This document shows, in pieces, positions 9,354 through 18,937 of a DNA stretch of 64,000 nucleotides. How positions within the stretch are numbered: position 1 is the first letter of the stretch; the number at the start of each line of letters is the position of its first letter. The notes under the pieces were generated by a model. The model was not told the DNA's origin, did not search any database, and was given only the letters and a program-made list of their open reading frames with translations. Made by a program: the position numbers and the translations under genes. The DNA is from Chitinophagales bacterium (GTDB lineage Bacteria > Bacteroidota > Bacteroidia > Chitinophagales > UBA10324): assembly GCA_025056305.1 (NCBI GenBank), contig JANWWJ010000022.1, forward strand, positions 62,001 to 126,000, read 5' to 3'.

Positions 9354-12230
9354 TCATGATTGATGGGCATAACTCTCTACAGGCGGACAAACACAAACGA
9401 TGTTACGATCGCCGTAGGTGTTGTTTATTCTTCCTACTGCAGGCCAGAGCTTATTATGCCGCAAGTACGGCAAGGGAAAAGCAGCTTTTTCGCGCGAGTA
9501 GGTATGGGGCCATTCATTGCTGAGCAGTTCCTCCAGAGTATGGGGCGCATTCTTCAAAACATTGTCGTTTGGATCAGCTTTTCCTTCCACAACCTCCAGG
9601 ATTTCACCATGGATGGAAATCATCGCCTCAGCAAAACGATCTAATTCGTTTAGGTCCTCACTTTCTGTGGGTTCAATCATCATAGTACCGGGAACGGGGA
9701 ACGATACGGTAGGGGCATGGAATCCGTAATCCATAAGACGTTTGGCAACATCATCTACTTCGATGCCGGCAGCACGGAACGGCCGCAAGTCGATGATGAA
9801 TTCATGTGCACAACGCCCATTGGGTCCTTTGTAGAGCACTTGATAATATGGTTGCAATCGGTGCATTAGATAATTTGCATTTAAAATAGCTACCTGAGTT
9901 GCTCGCAACGCTCCTCGGGCGCCCAGCAGCTTCAGATAGCCATACGAAATGAGCAAGATGCTGCTGCTGCCCCAGGGAGTTGCAGAGACGGGCCCGATGG
10001 CTTTTGCCCCACCCGTAGCTATGACGGGGTGTGAGGGCAGATAGGGTCTAAGCGCTTCGGTGACACAGATTGGCCCCATGCCTGGGCCTCCCCCACCGTG
10101 CGGGATAGCAAAAGTCTTATGCAAGTTTAGATGATTGACATCAGCGCCTATGGCTGCAGGTGTGGTAAGCCCTACCTGAGCGTTCATATTGGCACCGTCC
10201 ATGTAAACCAGTCCACCGCACTCATGAATGATGCTGGTAACTTCTCGAATAGATGCTTCAAAAATTCCGTGCGTAGAGGGATAAGTAACCATCAGACAGG
10301 CCAGCCGATCACGATGGGCGTGCGCTTTAGCTTTAAGATCAGCCAGGTCAATATTTCCGTTCTCATCGCTTTTGACCACCACGACCTGCATACCGGCCAT
10401 GACAGCACTCGCCGGGTTAGTGCCATGAGCAGATGCCGGAATCAGGGCTACATCGCGATGATGCTGGCCGTGGTCGCGGTGATAGGCACGGATCACCATT
10501 AAGCCGGCATACTCACCTTGAGCTCCCGAATTCGGTTGCAAACTACATGCAGCCATTCCAGTAATGCGGCACAGCAGCTCTTCGAGTTCACGAAAAATTT
10601 GTTGATACCCTTCCGCTTGATCTGTGGGTACAAATGGATGCAGGTGTGCAAAACCAGAATAGCTTATGGGAATCATTTCACTGGCAGCATTGAGCTTCAT
10701 GGTGCAGCTGCCTAATGGGATCATCGAAGTATCCAGCCCAATATCCTTACGTTCCAAGCTGCGTATGTAACGCATCATGCGTGTTTCGGAATGGTAGCTG
10801 TTAAAGACCGGATGTTGTAAGTAAGGCGATGTTCGAATTAATTCATTCGGGATAGCCTCATCTTGCTTCCCCACAGCGGGCTGCGGCTGTTTTCCTGCAA
10901 GCGAAGCAAAGAACTTAATAAGGTTGTTCAGTTCGTTATCGGTAACCGTTTCATCCAGGGAAATACCCACGGCTCCATCAACGAAGTAACGGAAGTTGAA
11001 CCCGGCTTCTTCGGCGCGGGGCCGGACGAGGGCCGCTACCTGGCTTTGGTCGCGAAATGAGGTCAGCTTTAAGGTATCAAAAAAAGTTTCATTTCTTTCT
11101 TGAAATTCCAGTTCCACCAAAGCCTGCCTCAGCCGGCAGGTGTTGCGGTGAATGCGTTGCGCTATTGCTTTTAATCCCTGAGGACCGTGATACACGGCAT
11201 ACATAGCAGCCAGATTGGCCAGCAGCGCCTGAGCGGTACAGATGTTCGACGTAGCCTTTTCGCGTTTGATGTGTTGCTCGCGTGTCTGCAGCGTCATGCG
11301 CAGGGCCCGCCGTCCATGAGCATCAATCGATACGCCAATGATGCGGCCGGGCATGTGCCGAAGAAATTCTTTTCGAGCGGCAAAGAAGGCAGCATGAGGG
11401 CCTCCATAACCCAAAGGCACCCCAAAGCGCTGCGACGAGCCCAAGCATACATCGGCCCCCATTTCTCCTGGCGGCTTGATGAGGGTTAAGGCCATTAGAT
11501 CACTAGCTACAGCCACGCGCACCCCTGCTTGATGGGCTTGTTTTATCCACGGCTCCAATTGCCAAAGTTTTCCGTTGCCATCAGGATATTGAACCAGAGC
11601 GCCAAAACATTGGGCATCGGGGCCTTGCTGGTGTTCATCACCCATCACCAGCTCAATACCCAATGGCTCAGCACGCACCTGCACTACAGCCAGGGTTTGG
11701 GGAAATAGGTTGCTGCTCACCCAAAAGCGACGCCGTCGGTCGCTGGGTGGCAAACTGCGCAAAAGCATGATCATGGCCTCAGCAGCCGCCGTCGCTTCGT
11801 CTAAGAGTGATGCATTGGCAATGTCCATCCCCGTCAGATCCCCAACCATGGTCTGGTAGTTCAGTAACGACTCCAGCCGCCCCTGCGCTATTTCGGCCTG
11901 GTACGGAGTGTAGGGAGTGTACCACCCGGGATTTTCCAAAAGGTTTCGTTGCAGAACGGCGGGCGTCACAGTGTTGTAGTAGCCCATGCCGATGTAGGAT
12001 TGCATCTTTTTATTTTTCAAAGCCACTTCGCGCATGAACCGCAGAAATTGATGCTCGGGCATGGGCGGACCCCAATCTAAAGGTCCAGTCACGCGGATGC
12101 TGGAAGGGATGGTTTGGTCAATGAGCGCCTCCAATGAACTGCAGCCAATGGCCTGCAGCATGGTATTGATTTGTTGCTCATCAGGTCCAATATGCCTACG
12201 CACAAAATCGTGTTCTGAAATAGCGCTCAT
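9354..12230 (-). CDS. gcvP: Glycine dehydrogenase (glycine cleavage P protein), single-chain
   Basis: 958 residues, the full length of the single-chain homodimeric type. It decarboxylates glycine with PLP and transfers the aminomethyl group to the lipoyl H protein. The N-terminal half begins 'FVRRHIGP', the hallmark of the family, and holds 'GYYNTVTP' and 'WYTPYTPYQAEIAQGRLE'. The C-terminal half carries the PLP lysine, Lys705, in 'NLHKTFAIPHGGGGPGMG'. Both halves look intact. gcvT and gcvH are not adjacent. The gene is monocistronic by layout, with a TAnnTTTG box 22 bases before the start and divergence from the Sua5 gene. Confidence 0.98.
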   Translation of the reverse strand: MSAISEHDFVRRHIGPDEQQINTMLQAIGCSSLEALIDQTIPSSIRVTGPLDWGPPMPEHQFLRFMREVALKNKKMQSYIGMGYYNTVTPAVLQRNLLENPGWYTPYTPYQAEIAQGRLESLLNYQTMVGDLTGMDIANASLLDEATAAAEAMIMLLRSLPPSDRRRRFWVSSNLFPQTLAVVQVRAEPLGIELVMGDEHQQGPDAQCFGALVQYPDGNGKLWQLEPWIKQAHQAGVRVAVASDLMALTLIKPPGEMGADVCLGSSQRFGVPLGYGGPHAAFFAARKEFLRHMPGRIIGVSIDAHGRRALRMTLQTREQHIKREKATSNICTAQALLANLAAMYAVYHGPQGLKAIAQRIHRNTCRLRQALVELEFQERNETFFDTLKLTSFRDQSQVAALVRPRAEEAGFNFRYFVDGAVGISLDETVTDNELNNLIKFFASLAGKQPQPAVGKQDEAIPNELIRTSPYLQHPVFNSYHSETRMMRYIRSLERKDIGLDTSMIPLGSCTMKLNAASEMIPISYSGFAHLHPFVPTDQAEGYQQIFRELEELLCRITGMAACSLQPNSGAQGEYAGLMVIRAYHRDHGQHHRDVALIPASAHGTNPASAVMAGMQVVVVKSDENGNIDLADLKAKAHAHRDRLACLMVTYPSTHGIFEASIREVTSIIHECGGLVYMDGANMNAQVGLTTPAAIGADVNHLNLHKTFAIPHGGGGPGMGPICVTEALRPYLPSHPVIATGGAKAIGPVSATPWGSSSILLISYGYLKLLGARGALRATQVAILNANYLMHRLQPYYQVLYKGPNGRCAHEFIIDLRPFRAAGIEVDDVAKRLMDYGFHAPTVSFPVPGTMMIEPTESEDLNELDRFAEAMISIHGEILEVVEGKADPNDNVLKNAPHTLEELLSNEWPHTYSREKAAFPLPYLRHNKLWPAVGRINNTYGDRNIVCVCPPVESYAHQS

Positions 12231-12252
12231 GATGATGCTTTTGACAGGTGGG

Positions 12253-12260
12253 CAAAAATA
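12253..12260 (-). promoter_or_regulatory. Promoter -7 box TATTTTTG for gcvP
   Basis: Exact TAnnTTTG on the minus strand, 22 bases before the gcvP ATG. No TTG lies at the usual -33 distance, so only the proximal element supports it. Confidence 0.45.
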
Positions 12261-12344
12261 GCCGCCCCATGCTCAAGTAGCGGTTTGCTTACGTTCATAA
12301 TACATAACCTGTGGATAGCTTTAGGTATCATTTCACGGCAGGAC

Positions 12345-13328
12345 ATGCGGATTAGTGTAGAGCAAGCCATTGATTTGATTCGAACAGGTGAAGTGGTTGC
12401 CTTACCTACTGAAACGGTGTATGGCCTGGCCGGCGACGCAACTAATCCCAATGCCGTAGCACGCATCTTTGAAGTTAAACGCAGACCCGCCGACAATCCC
12501 TTGATTTGCCATTTTCCCGATGTTGCATCAATCTATCCCTATGTGATGAGCATTCCGAAGCAAACCCTAAGGCTCATGGAGACCTTTAGTCCGGGACCGA
12601 TAAGCTTCATGCTGGATCTTCCGGAAAACTCCCCCCTCTTTTTTGCTACCTGTGGCCGTAGTCAGGTCATTGTCCGCATGCCCAAACATGAGGTCTTTTT
12701 GAAAGTACTGAAAGAATTAGGAGTACCCCTTGCTGCTCCGAGCGCCAATACCTCGGGCAGGCTATCGCCCACGAATGCCGAGATGGTTGAACTGGACTTG
12801 GGCTGCGTGGGCATTGCCGTGGTAGATGGAGGCAGTTGCAGCGTGGGTGTTGAATCCACTATTGTAGATGCTCGAACCGAAGGAACGATTACCATTCTCC
12901 GTCTGGGAGCTATCGGCAGACAGGAATTACAACGGGTGTTACCAGAGGTGGAGGTGCACTATGGAGCTACCCCTGCGGTGGTGCCCGGTTCCCGATACCG
13001 CCATTATGCGCCCGCTACACCCCTGTACCCAATAACGGAACATTCATTGACGACCCTTTCGCCCGGCTCTGTGTTGTTGCTGGTCGATGAGCAGCGAGAG
13101 CAGATCTATCAGAATTGTTCTGCCGAACAAGCCGTAACGTTACGCCTTGTATCGCTGGGCCGGCTGTCTGATATGGAGGAGCTGGCGAGAAGTTTTTATC
13201 GAAGGTTATTTGAATTAGATCGGCTAGGGGTTTCCGCTGCATACATCATCCCACCTGATTTTGGCCATTCCGCCTTAGGCAAGGCTTTACAAGACAGACT
13301 GCAGCGCATACTCACCACTCATGGCTGA
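12345..13328 (+). CDS. L-threonylcarbamoyladenylate synthase, two-domain Sua5 type
   Basis: Makes threonylcarbamoyl-AMP from threonine, bicarbonate and ATP for the t6A modification of ANN-decoding tRNAs. The ATG giving 'MRISVEQAIDLI' is chosen because it matches the family start; an upstream TTG would add 20 unrelated residues. The YrdC-like domain (residues 1-200) contains 'LPTETVYGLAG' and 'KRRPADNPL', and 'PSANTSGRLSPT'. The linker 'SRYRHYAP' and the following Sua5 domain show the longer Sua5 form rather than the short TsaC form. Length, 327 residues, is typical. Downstream is a tRNA gene, though not one shown to be a substrate here. Confidence 0.94.
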   Translation: MRISVEQAIDLIRTGEVVALPTETVYGLAGDATNPNAVARIFEVKRRPADNPLICHFPDVASIYPYVMSIPKQTLRLMETFSPGPISFMLDLPENSPLFFATCGRSQVIVRMPKHEVFLKVLKELGVPLAAPSANTSGRLSPTNAEMVELDLGCVGIAVVDGGSCSVGVESTIVDARTEGTITILRLGAIGRQELQRVLPEVEVHYGATPAVVPGSRYRHYAPATPLYPITEHSLTTLSPGSVLLLVDEQREQIYQNCSAEQAVTLRLVSLGRLSDMEELARSFYRRLFELDRLGVSAAYIIPPDFGHSALGKALQDRLQRILTTHG

Positions 13329-13341
13329 TTTTTTGCTATGC

Positions 13342-13349
13342 TACTTTTG
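13342..13349 (+). promoter_or_regulatory. Promoter -7 box TACTTTTG for tRNA-Arg
   Basis: Exact TAnnTTTG nine bases before the first base of the tRNA, so transcription would begin within a few bases of the mature 5' end. It probably serves both the tRNA and ung, which follows by one base. Confidence 0.5.
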
Positions 13350-13358
13350 CAAGAAAAT

Positions 13359-13435
<77 letters not shown>

Positions 13436-13436
13436 C

Positions 13437-14120
13437 ATGCAGCGGGTCGAGGTTAAGATTGAAGAAAGTTGGAAACGCCTGCTGGATGATCAGTTTCAAC
13501 AAACCTATTTCAGAGCCATCATTGAAGCTTTACGCAAGGAAAAAGCGCAGGGAATAACGATCTATCCGCCAGGCCCTTTGATTTTTAATGCCTTTAACCT
13601 CACGCCTTTTCATCAAGTGCGCGTGGTCATTTTGGGTCAGGATCCATATCACGGCCCGGGGCAAGCGCATGGTTTGTGTTTTTCCGTACCTGATGGCATA
13701 GAATTTCCTCCCTCACTTCAAAACATTTTCAAAGAACTGCAAGATGATTTAGGCTATCCGCCCCCACGATCCGGAAACCTGGAAAAATGGGCTCGCCAGG
13801 GGGTTTTGCTTCTCAATGCCATCCTTACGGTGCGGGCGAATCAGGCGGCTTCCCATCAGCACTTGGGATGGCAACGTTTTACCGACTACGTCATTCGGCT
13901 CATCAATGAGCTACGCCAAGGCGTGGTTTTTCTGTTGTGGGGCAAGTTTGCGCAGGAAAAAGTATCGCTCATCGACAGCAGTAACCATTATGTACTCAAG
14001 GCTGCGCATCCTTCCCCCCTTTCGGCACCTTACGGATTTTTCGGCTGTCGTCACTTTTCCCGTACCAATGAATTATTACGCTTACAGGGCCTTCCTGAAA
14101 TAGATTGGCGATTGGAATAA
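13437..14120 (+). CDS. ung: Uracil-DNA glycosylase, family 1
   Basis: Removes uracil from DNA as the first step of base-excision repair. 227 residues, normal length. The water-activating motif 'GQDPYHGP' places catalytic Asp69, and the minor-groove intercalation loop 'HPSPLSA' begins with His191, both canonical. 'LLNAILTVRANQAASH' is the third conserved block. The ATG is the only plausible start and lies one base after the tRNA-Arg CCA, so the leader of this mRNA is the tRNA itself unless an unseen promoter acts inside the tRNA. It ends six bases before the stop of the convergent ABC ATPase. Confidence 0.98.
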   Translation: MQRVEVKIEESWKRLLDDQFQQTYFRAIIEALRKEKAQGITIYPPGPLIFNAFNLTPFHQVRVVILGQDPYHGPGQAHGLCFSVPDGIEFPPSLQNIFKELQDDLGYPPPRSGNLEKWARQGVLLLNAILTVRANQAASHQHLGWQRFTDYVIRLINELRQGVVFLLWGKFAQEKVSLIDSSNHYVLKAAHPSPLSAPYGFFGCRHFSRTNELLRLQGLPEIDWRLE

Positions 14121-14126
14121 TTCAGG

Positions 14127-14832
<706 letters not shown>

Positions 14833-14840
<8 letters not shown>

Positions 14841-15594
14841 GCACGGAAACCTGTTTTAGATCGTTGGCGATCAGCTCAAAAACACGCTGACGCAAAGCGG
14901 AAACTTCACTTACCGTAAGCCCTTTGGTTTCTATCGGTTCGTGCACAATAACACGCGTACGCCCCGGCTGCCCTTCGATTCGGAATCCGTTTACCTGAAG
15001 AAGCCGCCAGTTATCGAGCATGGTCAAAGGTACAATGGGAATCTGCTTTTCAATGGCCAATCGGAAAGGTCCTGTCTTGAAAGGGACCAGGCGGGGGGCC
15101 TGCGGACTGATGCGGCCTTCCGGAAATACTACCAAATTCATGCCCTGTTCTACACTGCGCAGTCCTTCCTGATAACTCTGAAATGATTCCCACGCATTGT
15201 CGCGATCAACCGATATGTCAACAGTACGAAAGAAGATGTTGAGCAGCGGAATTTTCTTGAGTTCGGCCTTCGCCATAAAGCGCCACGAGGGTCCAGCTAC
15301 CAGCGCAGTGACGGGAATGTCTAAGTAAGAAAAATGATTGGCACAAAACACATAAGGCCGGCTGCGATCCAAACGGCAGCGGTAGGTGATTACGGGAATA
15401 ATGCCGGTAAATAAAAACAACAGGCGGGCCCACAGTTGCCGCAGCCGGTTGGCGACCCCATATCCCCGGGGATTACGCAGCAAAACCACAAATGCCGGAT
15501 ACAACAAAAGAAATATAAGAGAAAAAATTATAAAATAATACCATGCCCACAGGGTGCGGGCTGCTTTTTTGCACTTGCATTTAAACTTCTTCAC
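14833..15594 (-). CDS. PlsC-like 1-acylglycerol-3-phosphate acyltransferase
   Basis: Transfers an acyl chain to lysophosphatidic acid in phospholipid synthesis at the inner membrane. I use the GTG giving '[12 protein letters not shown]'; a TTG nine bases upstream is the alternative. The N-terminus holds a membrane segment (about residues 20-40). The acyltransferase blocks are '[11 protein letters not shown]' (the HX4D motif), '[18 protein letters not shown]' and 'VVFPEGRIS' (substrate phosphate binding), then 'IPIVPLTM'. About 253 residues, usual size. Its start lies just after the small conserved gene and its stop overlaps the ABC ATPase start, so the three are likely cotranscribed. A second PlsC-type gene sits in the carotenoid locus. 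Confidence 0.92.
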
Positions 15595-15606
15595 CGCCGG
15601 CAAAAG

Positions 15607-15978
15607 TCACGAACGTCCGATGCTCCGGCTGACCGGCGTTTCGAAATACGGTACCGAATCATCGGGTTCGGGCTGTTCCTGCAACCAATACGCCAGCGTG
15701 ACGACCTGGCCCTTCGCAGTGCGCAACATGCGGCCAAAAACAGCATTCACCGCATTAAACGTCACATCGGTAACCCCTACATCGTAGCGCTCTTCCGCGG
15801 CTTGGCCTGCATCGACAGCCCCACCTTTGGCCCCAGCCGGTACCACCACTACTTCATAACCGTTGGCTTCTAACAAGCTTTTCAAGAATGCTGCTCGATC
15901 TGCCGAAACCCGACGTTCCACAATGGCACATTTGATGCCATTGAGCTCATCGAATTCATGGTTTTTGTTTATGGCCAT
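15607..15978 (-). CDS. Conserved small protein of unknown function after nuoN
   Basis: 123 residues from the ATG giving 'MAINKNHEFDEL'. No signal peptide or membrane helix, so cytoplasmic. The visible core is alternating strand and helix: 'IKCAIVERRVS', 'FLKSLLEANGYEVVVVPAG', then 'YDVGVTDVTFNAVNAVFGR' and 'GQVVTLAYWLQ'. I believe similar proteins occur in other Bacteroidota, but I cannot name a family or function. It sits 31 bases after the nuoN stop and just before the acyltransferase, inside the same transcription unit, and so could be a complex I accessory or a passenger; the sequence does not decide. Confidence 0.72.
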   Translation of the reverse strand: MAINKNHEFDELNGIKCAIVERRVSADRAAFLKSLLEANGYEVVVVPAGAKGGAVDAGQAAEERYDVGVTDVTFNAVNAVFGRMLRTAKGQVVTLAYWLQEQPEPDDSVPYFETPVSRSIGRS

Positions 15979-16009
15979 GTTTCGATTCAAAGTAATTGCA
16001 TTTTTTACT

Positions 16010-17407
16010 TTATATCAGGGCTGCGATCGCCTCGTAGGCGCCACTGTAAATGCCGCTGATTAAAATGCCGGCTACACTTAACGCCAAAGCCAGCCGCTCT
16101 GCCGTGCTCAGATTCAGGGACTGCACCCCTTCGAAAGGCGGCTCCAGGAAGATGGCCCGGACAACGCGCAGGTAATAAAACAAAGCCACAACCATGTTTA
16201 GCGCCGCAAAGGCAATTAACGCGTATTGACTTGAATGGGCACCAGCCATCAGCAAAAAAAATTTCCCGAAAAAACCGGCCGTGGGCGGTATTCCCGCCAG
16301 CGAAAACAACGATAAGGCCAATACCCAACTCAACAGGCGGTTGCTGTGATATAAACCACGCAGTTCTGTTATCGTCTCTTTCCCCGTAGCTGCACTGACG
16401 ATGCCCACAACGGCAAATGCACCAACATTGCTGAACAAATAAACAAGTACAAAATAGACGGCTGCCGATACAGCCTCTTTCGTTCCACCGCTTAATGCAA
16501 CCAGAATAAAACCTACCTGCGCAATAGAAGAAAAAGCCAAGAACCGCTTCAGATTTTCTTGCCTCAAGGCAAACAGATTACCAATCAGCAAGGTAGCCAC
16601 AGCAGTGATGATCAGCAGCAACCGCCCAAAGGATTGTAGGGGCGCAAACACCTGAAAAAGGGCTGTGCAAAAAATAAATACAATTGCTCCTTTGGAAACA
16701 ACCGACAGGTAGGTGGTAACCGGAACGGGTGAGCCTTGGTAAACATCGGCTGTCCATAAGTGAAAAGGAACTACCGATAACTTAAATGCAAATCCGCTGA
16801 ACAGCAACACGAGCGCTATAACGTGCAAGGGATCACTGCCGCTCAAACGTTGGGCAATATCTGGGAAGCGAAGGCTTCCGGTCGATCCATACAACAATGA
16901 AATGCCAAACGACAAAATAGCCGAAGAGAAAGCAGACGACAAGATCATTTTGGTTGCAGCCTCCGACGATTGTTGCCGCCTCAAGTCGAAATTGCACAGT
17001 GCGGCGATGGGCAGGGTCGCCAACTCCAGGGCTAAATAAAACATCAACAAACTGCCCGACGATATCAGCAGAAACAAGCCCAACAACGACGAAATCATCA
17101 GCAGAAAAACTTCCGGAACATACTCATGCTGTCGCAGCCAGCGGTCCGCTGTTAAAGCGATCAGCAACAATCCAAAAGCCAGAAACGATTTTTGCAGTCC
17201 TAAAAGCGGCGAATTCACGAAAAGACCGGCAAATAGTTGACCCTCAGGCGACGGAAAAAGCGATACAAAGACATGAAGCAGCAGCAACAGATAGCCTAAA
17301 TGTATATAGAACGATGTTTCACGATTCCGCCCCAGCCGCGCTACCAGCAACACGACGATGGCCAGGGTTGCAGCCAATTCATGTTTGAGCAACAGAAGGT
17401 AATGCAT
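16010..17407 (-). CDS. nuoN: NADH-quinone oxidoreductase subunit N
   Basis: Antiporter-like membrane subunit of complex I, one of three proton-channel subunits with NuoM and NuoL. I use the ATG giving 'MHYLLLLKHEL' rather than the TTG 21 bases upstream; 465 residues with about 14 hydrophobic helices. Recognisable blocks are 'LYGSTGSLRF', 'FKLSVVPFHLWTADVYQGSPVPVTTYLSVVSKGA' in pieces, and 'SLAGIPPTAGFFGKF'. The conserved lysine of the discontinuous helix lies in 'SKGA'. It is the last nuo gene of the run and is followed by a conserved small gene. Confidence 0.95.
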   Translation of the reverse strand: MHYLLLLKHELAATLAIVVLLVARLGRNRETSFYIHLGYLLLLLHVFVSLFPSPEGQLFAGLFVNSPLLGLQKSFLAFGLLLIALTADRWLRQHEYVPEVFLLMISSLLGLFLLISSGSLLMFYLALELATLPIAALCNFDLRRQQSSEAATKMILSSAFSSAILSFGISLLYGSTGSLRFPDIAQRLSGSDPLHVIALVLLFSGFAFKLSVVPFHLWTADVYQGSPVPVTTYLSVVSKGAIVFIFCTALFQVFAPLQSFGRLLLIITAVATLLIGNLFALRQENLKRFLAFSSIAQVGFILVALSGGTKEAVSAAVYFVLVYLFSNVGAFAVVGIVSAATGKETITELRGLYHSNRLLSWVLALSLFSLAGIPPTAGFFGKFFLLMAGAHSSQYALIAFAALNMVVALFYYLRVVRAIFLEPPFEGVQSLNLSTAERLALALSVAGILISGIYSGAYEAIAALI

Positions 17408-17440
17408 GGCAATTTTTAAGATAATCAAACATTTTATTTA

Positions 17441-18919
17441 TCAATTTTCTATTCTGCTGAGGTGTGTTTCCAATGCCGGCGCCGGCATGTCCACCAGCTG
17501 CATGAGCCATTCAGGCCACAGGCCCATCAACAAAATGCCGCTCAGCAGCAACAATACCGCCAACCGTTCCGCCCACCCGACGGGTACCTGATCGACACGG
17601 CCAAGCAACGGTCCCATGGCCACCTGACCTATGGCACGCACAATGTACACGGCCGTAAGCACAATGCTCGAGCAAGCCAGTACCACGGCTACACGGGGCA
17701 ATAGTTCTTCTCGCTCCCACCCCCCGACAAAAACCGTAACCTCAGCCACAAACCCACTAAGGCCAGGCAGGCCCAGCGAGCACATCCCGGCCATAAACAA
17801 CACGGTCATCACAAATGGCATTACTTGTATCAACCCACCCATGTCCCGAATCGTGCGCGTGTGGGTACGCTCGTAGATCAGGCCGATCACAGCGAAAAAT
17901 AAAGCCGTCATCAGACCATGCGACACCATTTGAAGCACCGCCCCGTTGCGGGCTGTTTGCGTCAATAAGCCAATACCCAACACCACAAAACCGCAATGAC
18001 TGATCGATGAATACGCATTAAGATATTTTAAATCTGTTTGCATCATGGTGGCCAGTGAGCCATAGACTATGGCTATACACCCTAAAATGATGATGAGCGG
18101 AGCATATTGAACGGCAGCTTCAGGCATCAGATGCGTGACCGTACGCAGGCACCCGTAACCACCCAACTTCATAGAAATGCCGGCCAAAAACATGGATCCG
18201 GCCGTAGGCGCAGCCGAATGTCCATCAGGTACCCACGTGTGAAAAGGAAATATGGCGGTGAAAATGCCAAATCCTAAAAACAACAAAGGGAATAACCATT
18301 GCTGTAATTTCAGAGGAACACCAGTTGCTGATACCGCGGATAAGGAAAAGGTATGGCCAGCACTGAAAAACACGCCCAAGAGCCCTACCAACACCAGGGC
18401 CGACCCCAGCATCAACATCAGCACCAGCTTGCGTGCACAGTATTCCTTTTGGCCACTTCCCCAAATGCCTATGAGCAGATATTTGGGTATAACCGCCAGC
18501 TCTAAAAAGAAAAACAGGGTAAAGGTATCCACCGACAGAAAAACCCCGTAGGCACCGGCACCCAGCAAAGTCAGCAAGGCATGAAATTCCCGGGGTTGGT
18601 GGGTGATATTCCACGACATGAGTACCCCGGCCAGCACAACAAAAGCAGTGAGCAGCACCATGGCCACCGAAATGCCATCTACCCCAAGATGATAGGTAAT
18701 GTTTAGCGGCTTGTACCAGACGGCCCGGTATTCAAATAAAAACGGAACGTTTGCATGGATGCTGCGCTCAGCAGTATATGCCAAATAGAGCAGCAACGCC
18801 AATCCCAATTGCACCACACTTCCCACCGTTGCCAACATCGCAGCTCGTTGCCCTTTCCCCCACAACACCACCACTGCGGTCGTTAACAAGGGGACCCAGA
18901 TAAGTAAGTTGAGATTCAT
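17441..18919 (-). CDS. nuoM: NADH-quinone oxidoreductase subunit M
   Basis: 492 residues, about 14 transmembrane helices, Mrp-antiporter-like proton channel of complex I. The diagnostic block 'NITYHLGVDGISV' lies near residue 75, followed by 'FFLELAVIPKYLLIGIWG', 'FPFHTWVPDGHSAAPTAGS' and 'AYSSISHCGF'. Glutamate in the first block ('LELA') and lysine later ('MKLGGYG') are the expected proton-path residues. Start is an ATG 18 bases after the nuoL stop. Order and strand match the classical nuo operon. Confidence 0.97.
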   Translation of the reverse strand: MNLNLLIWVPLLTTAVVVLWGKGQRAAMLATVGSVVQLGLALLLYLAYTAERSIHANVPFLFEYRAVWYKPLNITYHLGVDGISVAMVLLTAFVVLAGVLMSWNITHQPREFHALLTLLGAGAYGVFLSVDTFTLFFFLELAVIPKYLLIGIWGSGQKEYCARKLVLMLMLGSALVLVGLLGVFFSAGHTFSLSAVSATGVPLKLQQWLFPLLFLGFGIFTAIFPFHTWVPDGHSAAPTAGSMFLAGISMKLGGYGCLRTVTHLMPEAAVQYAPLIIILGCIAIVYGSLATMMQTDLKYLNAYSSISHCGFVVLGIGLLTQTARNGAVLQMVSHGLMTALFFAVIGLIYERTHTRTIRDMGGLIQVMPFVMTVLFMAGMCSLGLPGLSGFVAEVTVFVGGWEREELLPRVAVVLACSSIVLTAVYIVRAIGQVAMGPLLGRVDQVPVGWAERLAVLLLLSGILLMGLWPEWLMQLVDMPAPALETHLSRIEN

Positions 18920-18937
18920 GGTTAGGTTCAGATCATA

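Noticed and set aside
12316-12323. Box TAGCTTTA as the promoter of the Sua5 gene
   Set aside because: One mismatch and no TTG at a fitting distance; too weak to list as a feature.
12231-12344. Glycine riboswitch before gcvP
   Set aside because: The gap to the divergent gene is only about 115 bases and I saw no recognisable paired-stem pattern; the promoter box leaves only about 20 bases of leader.
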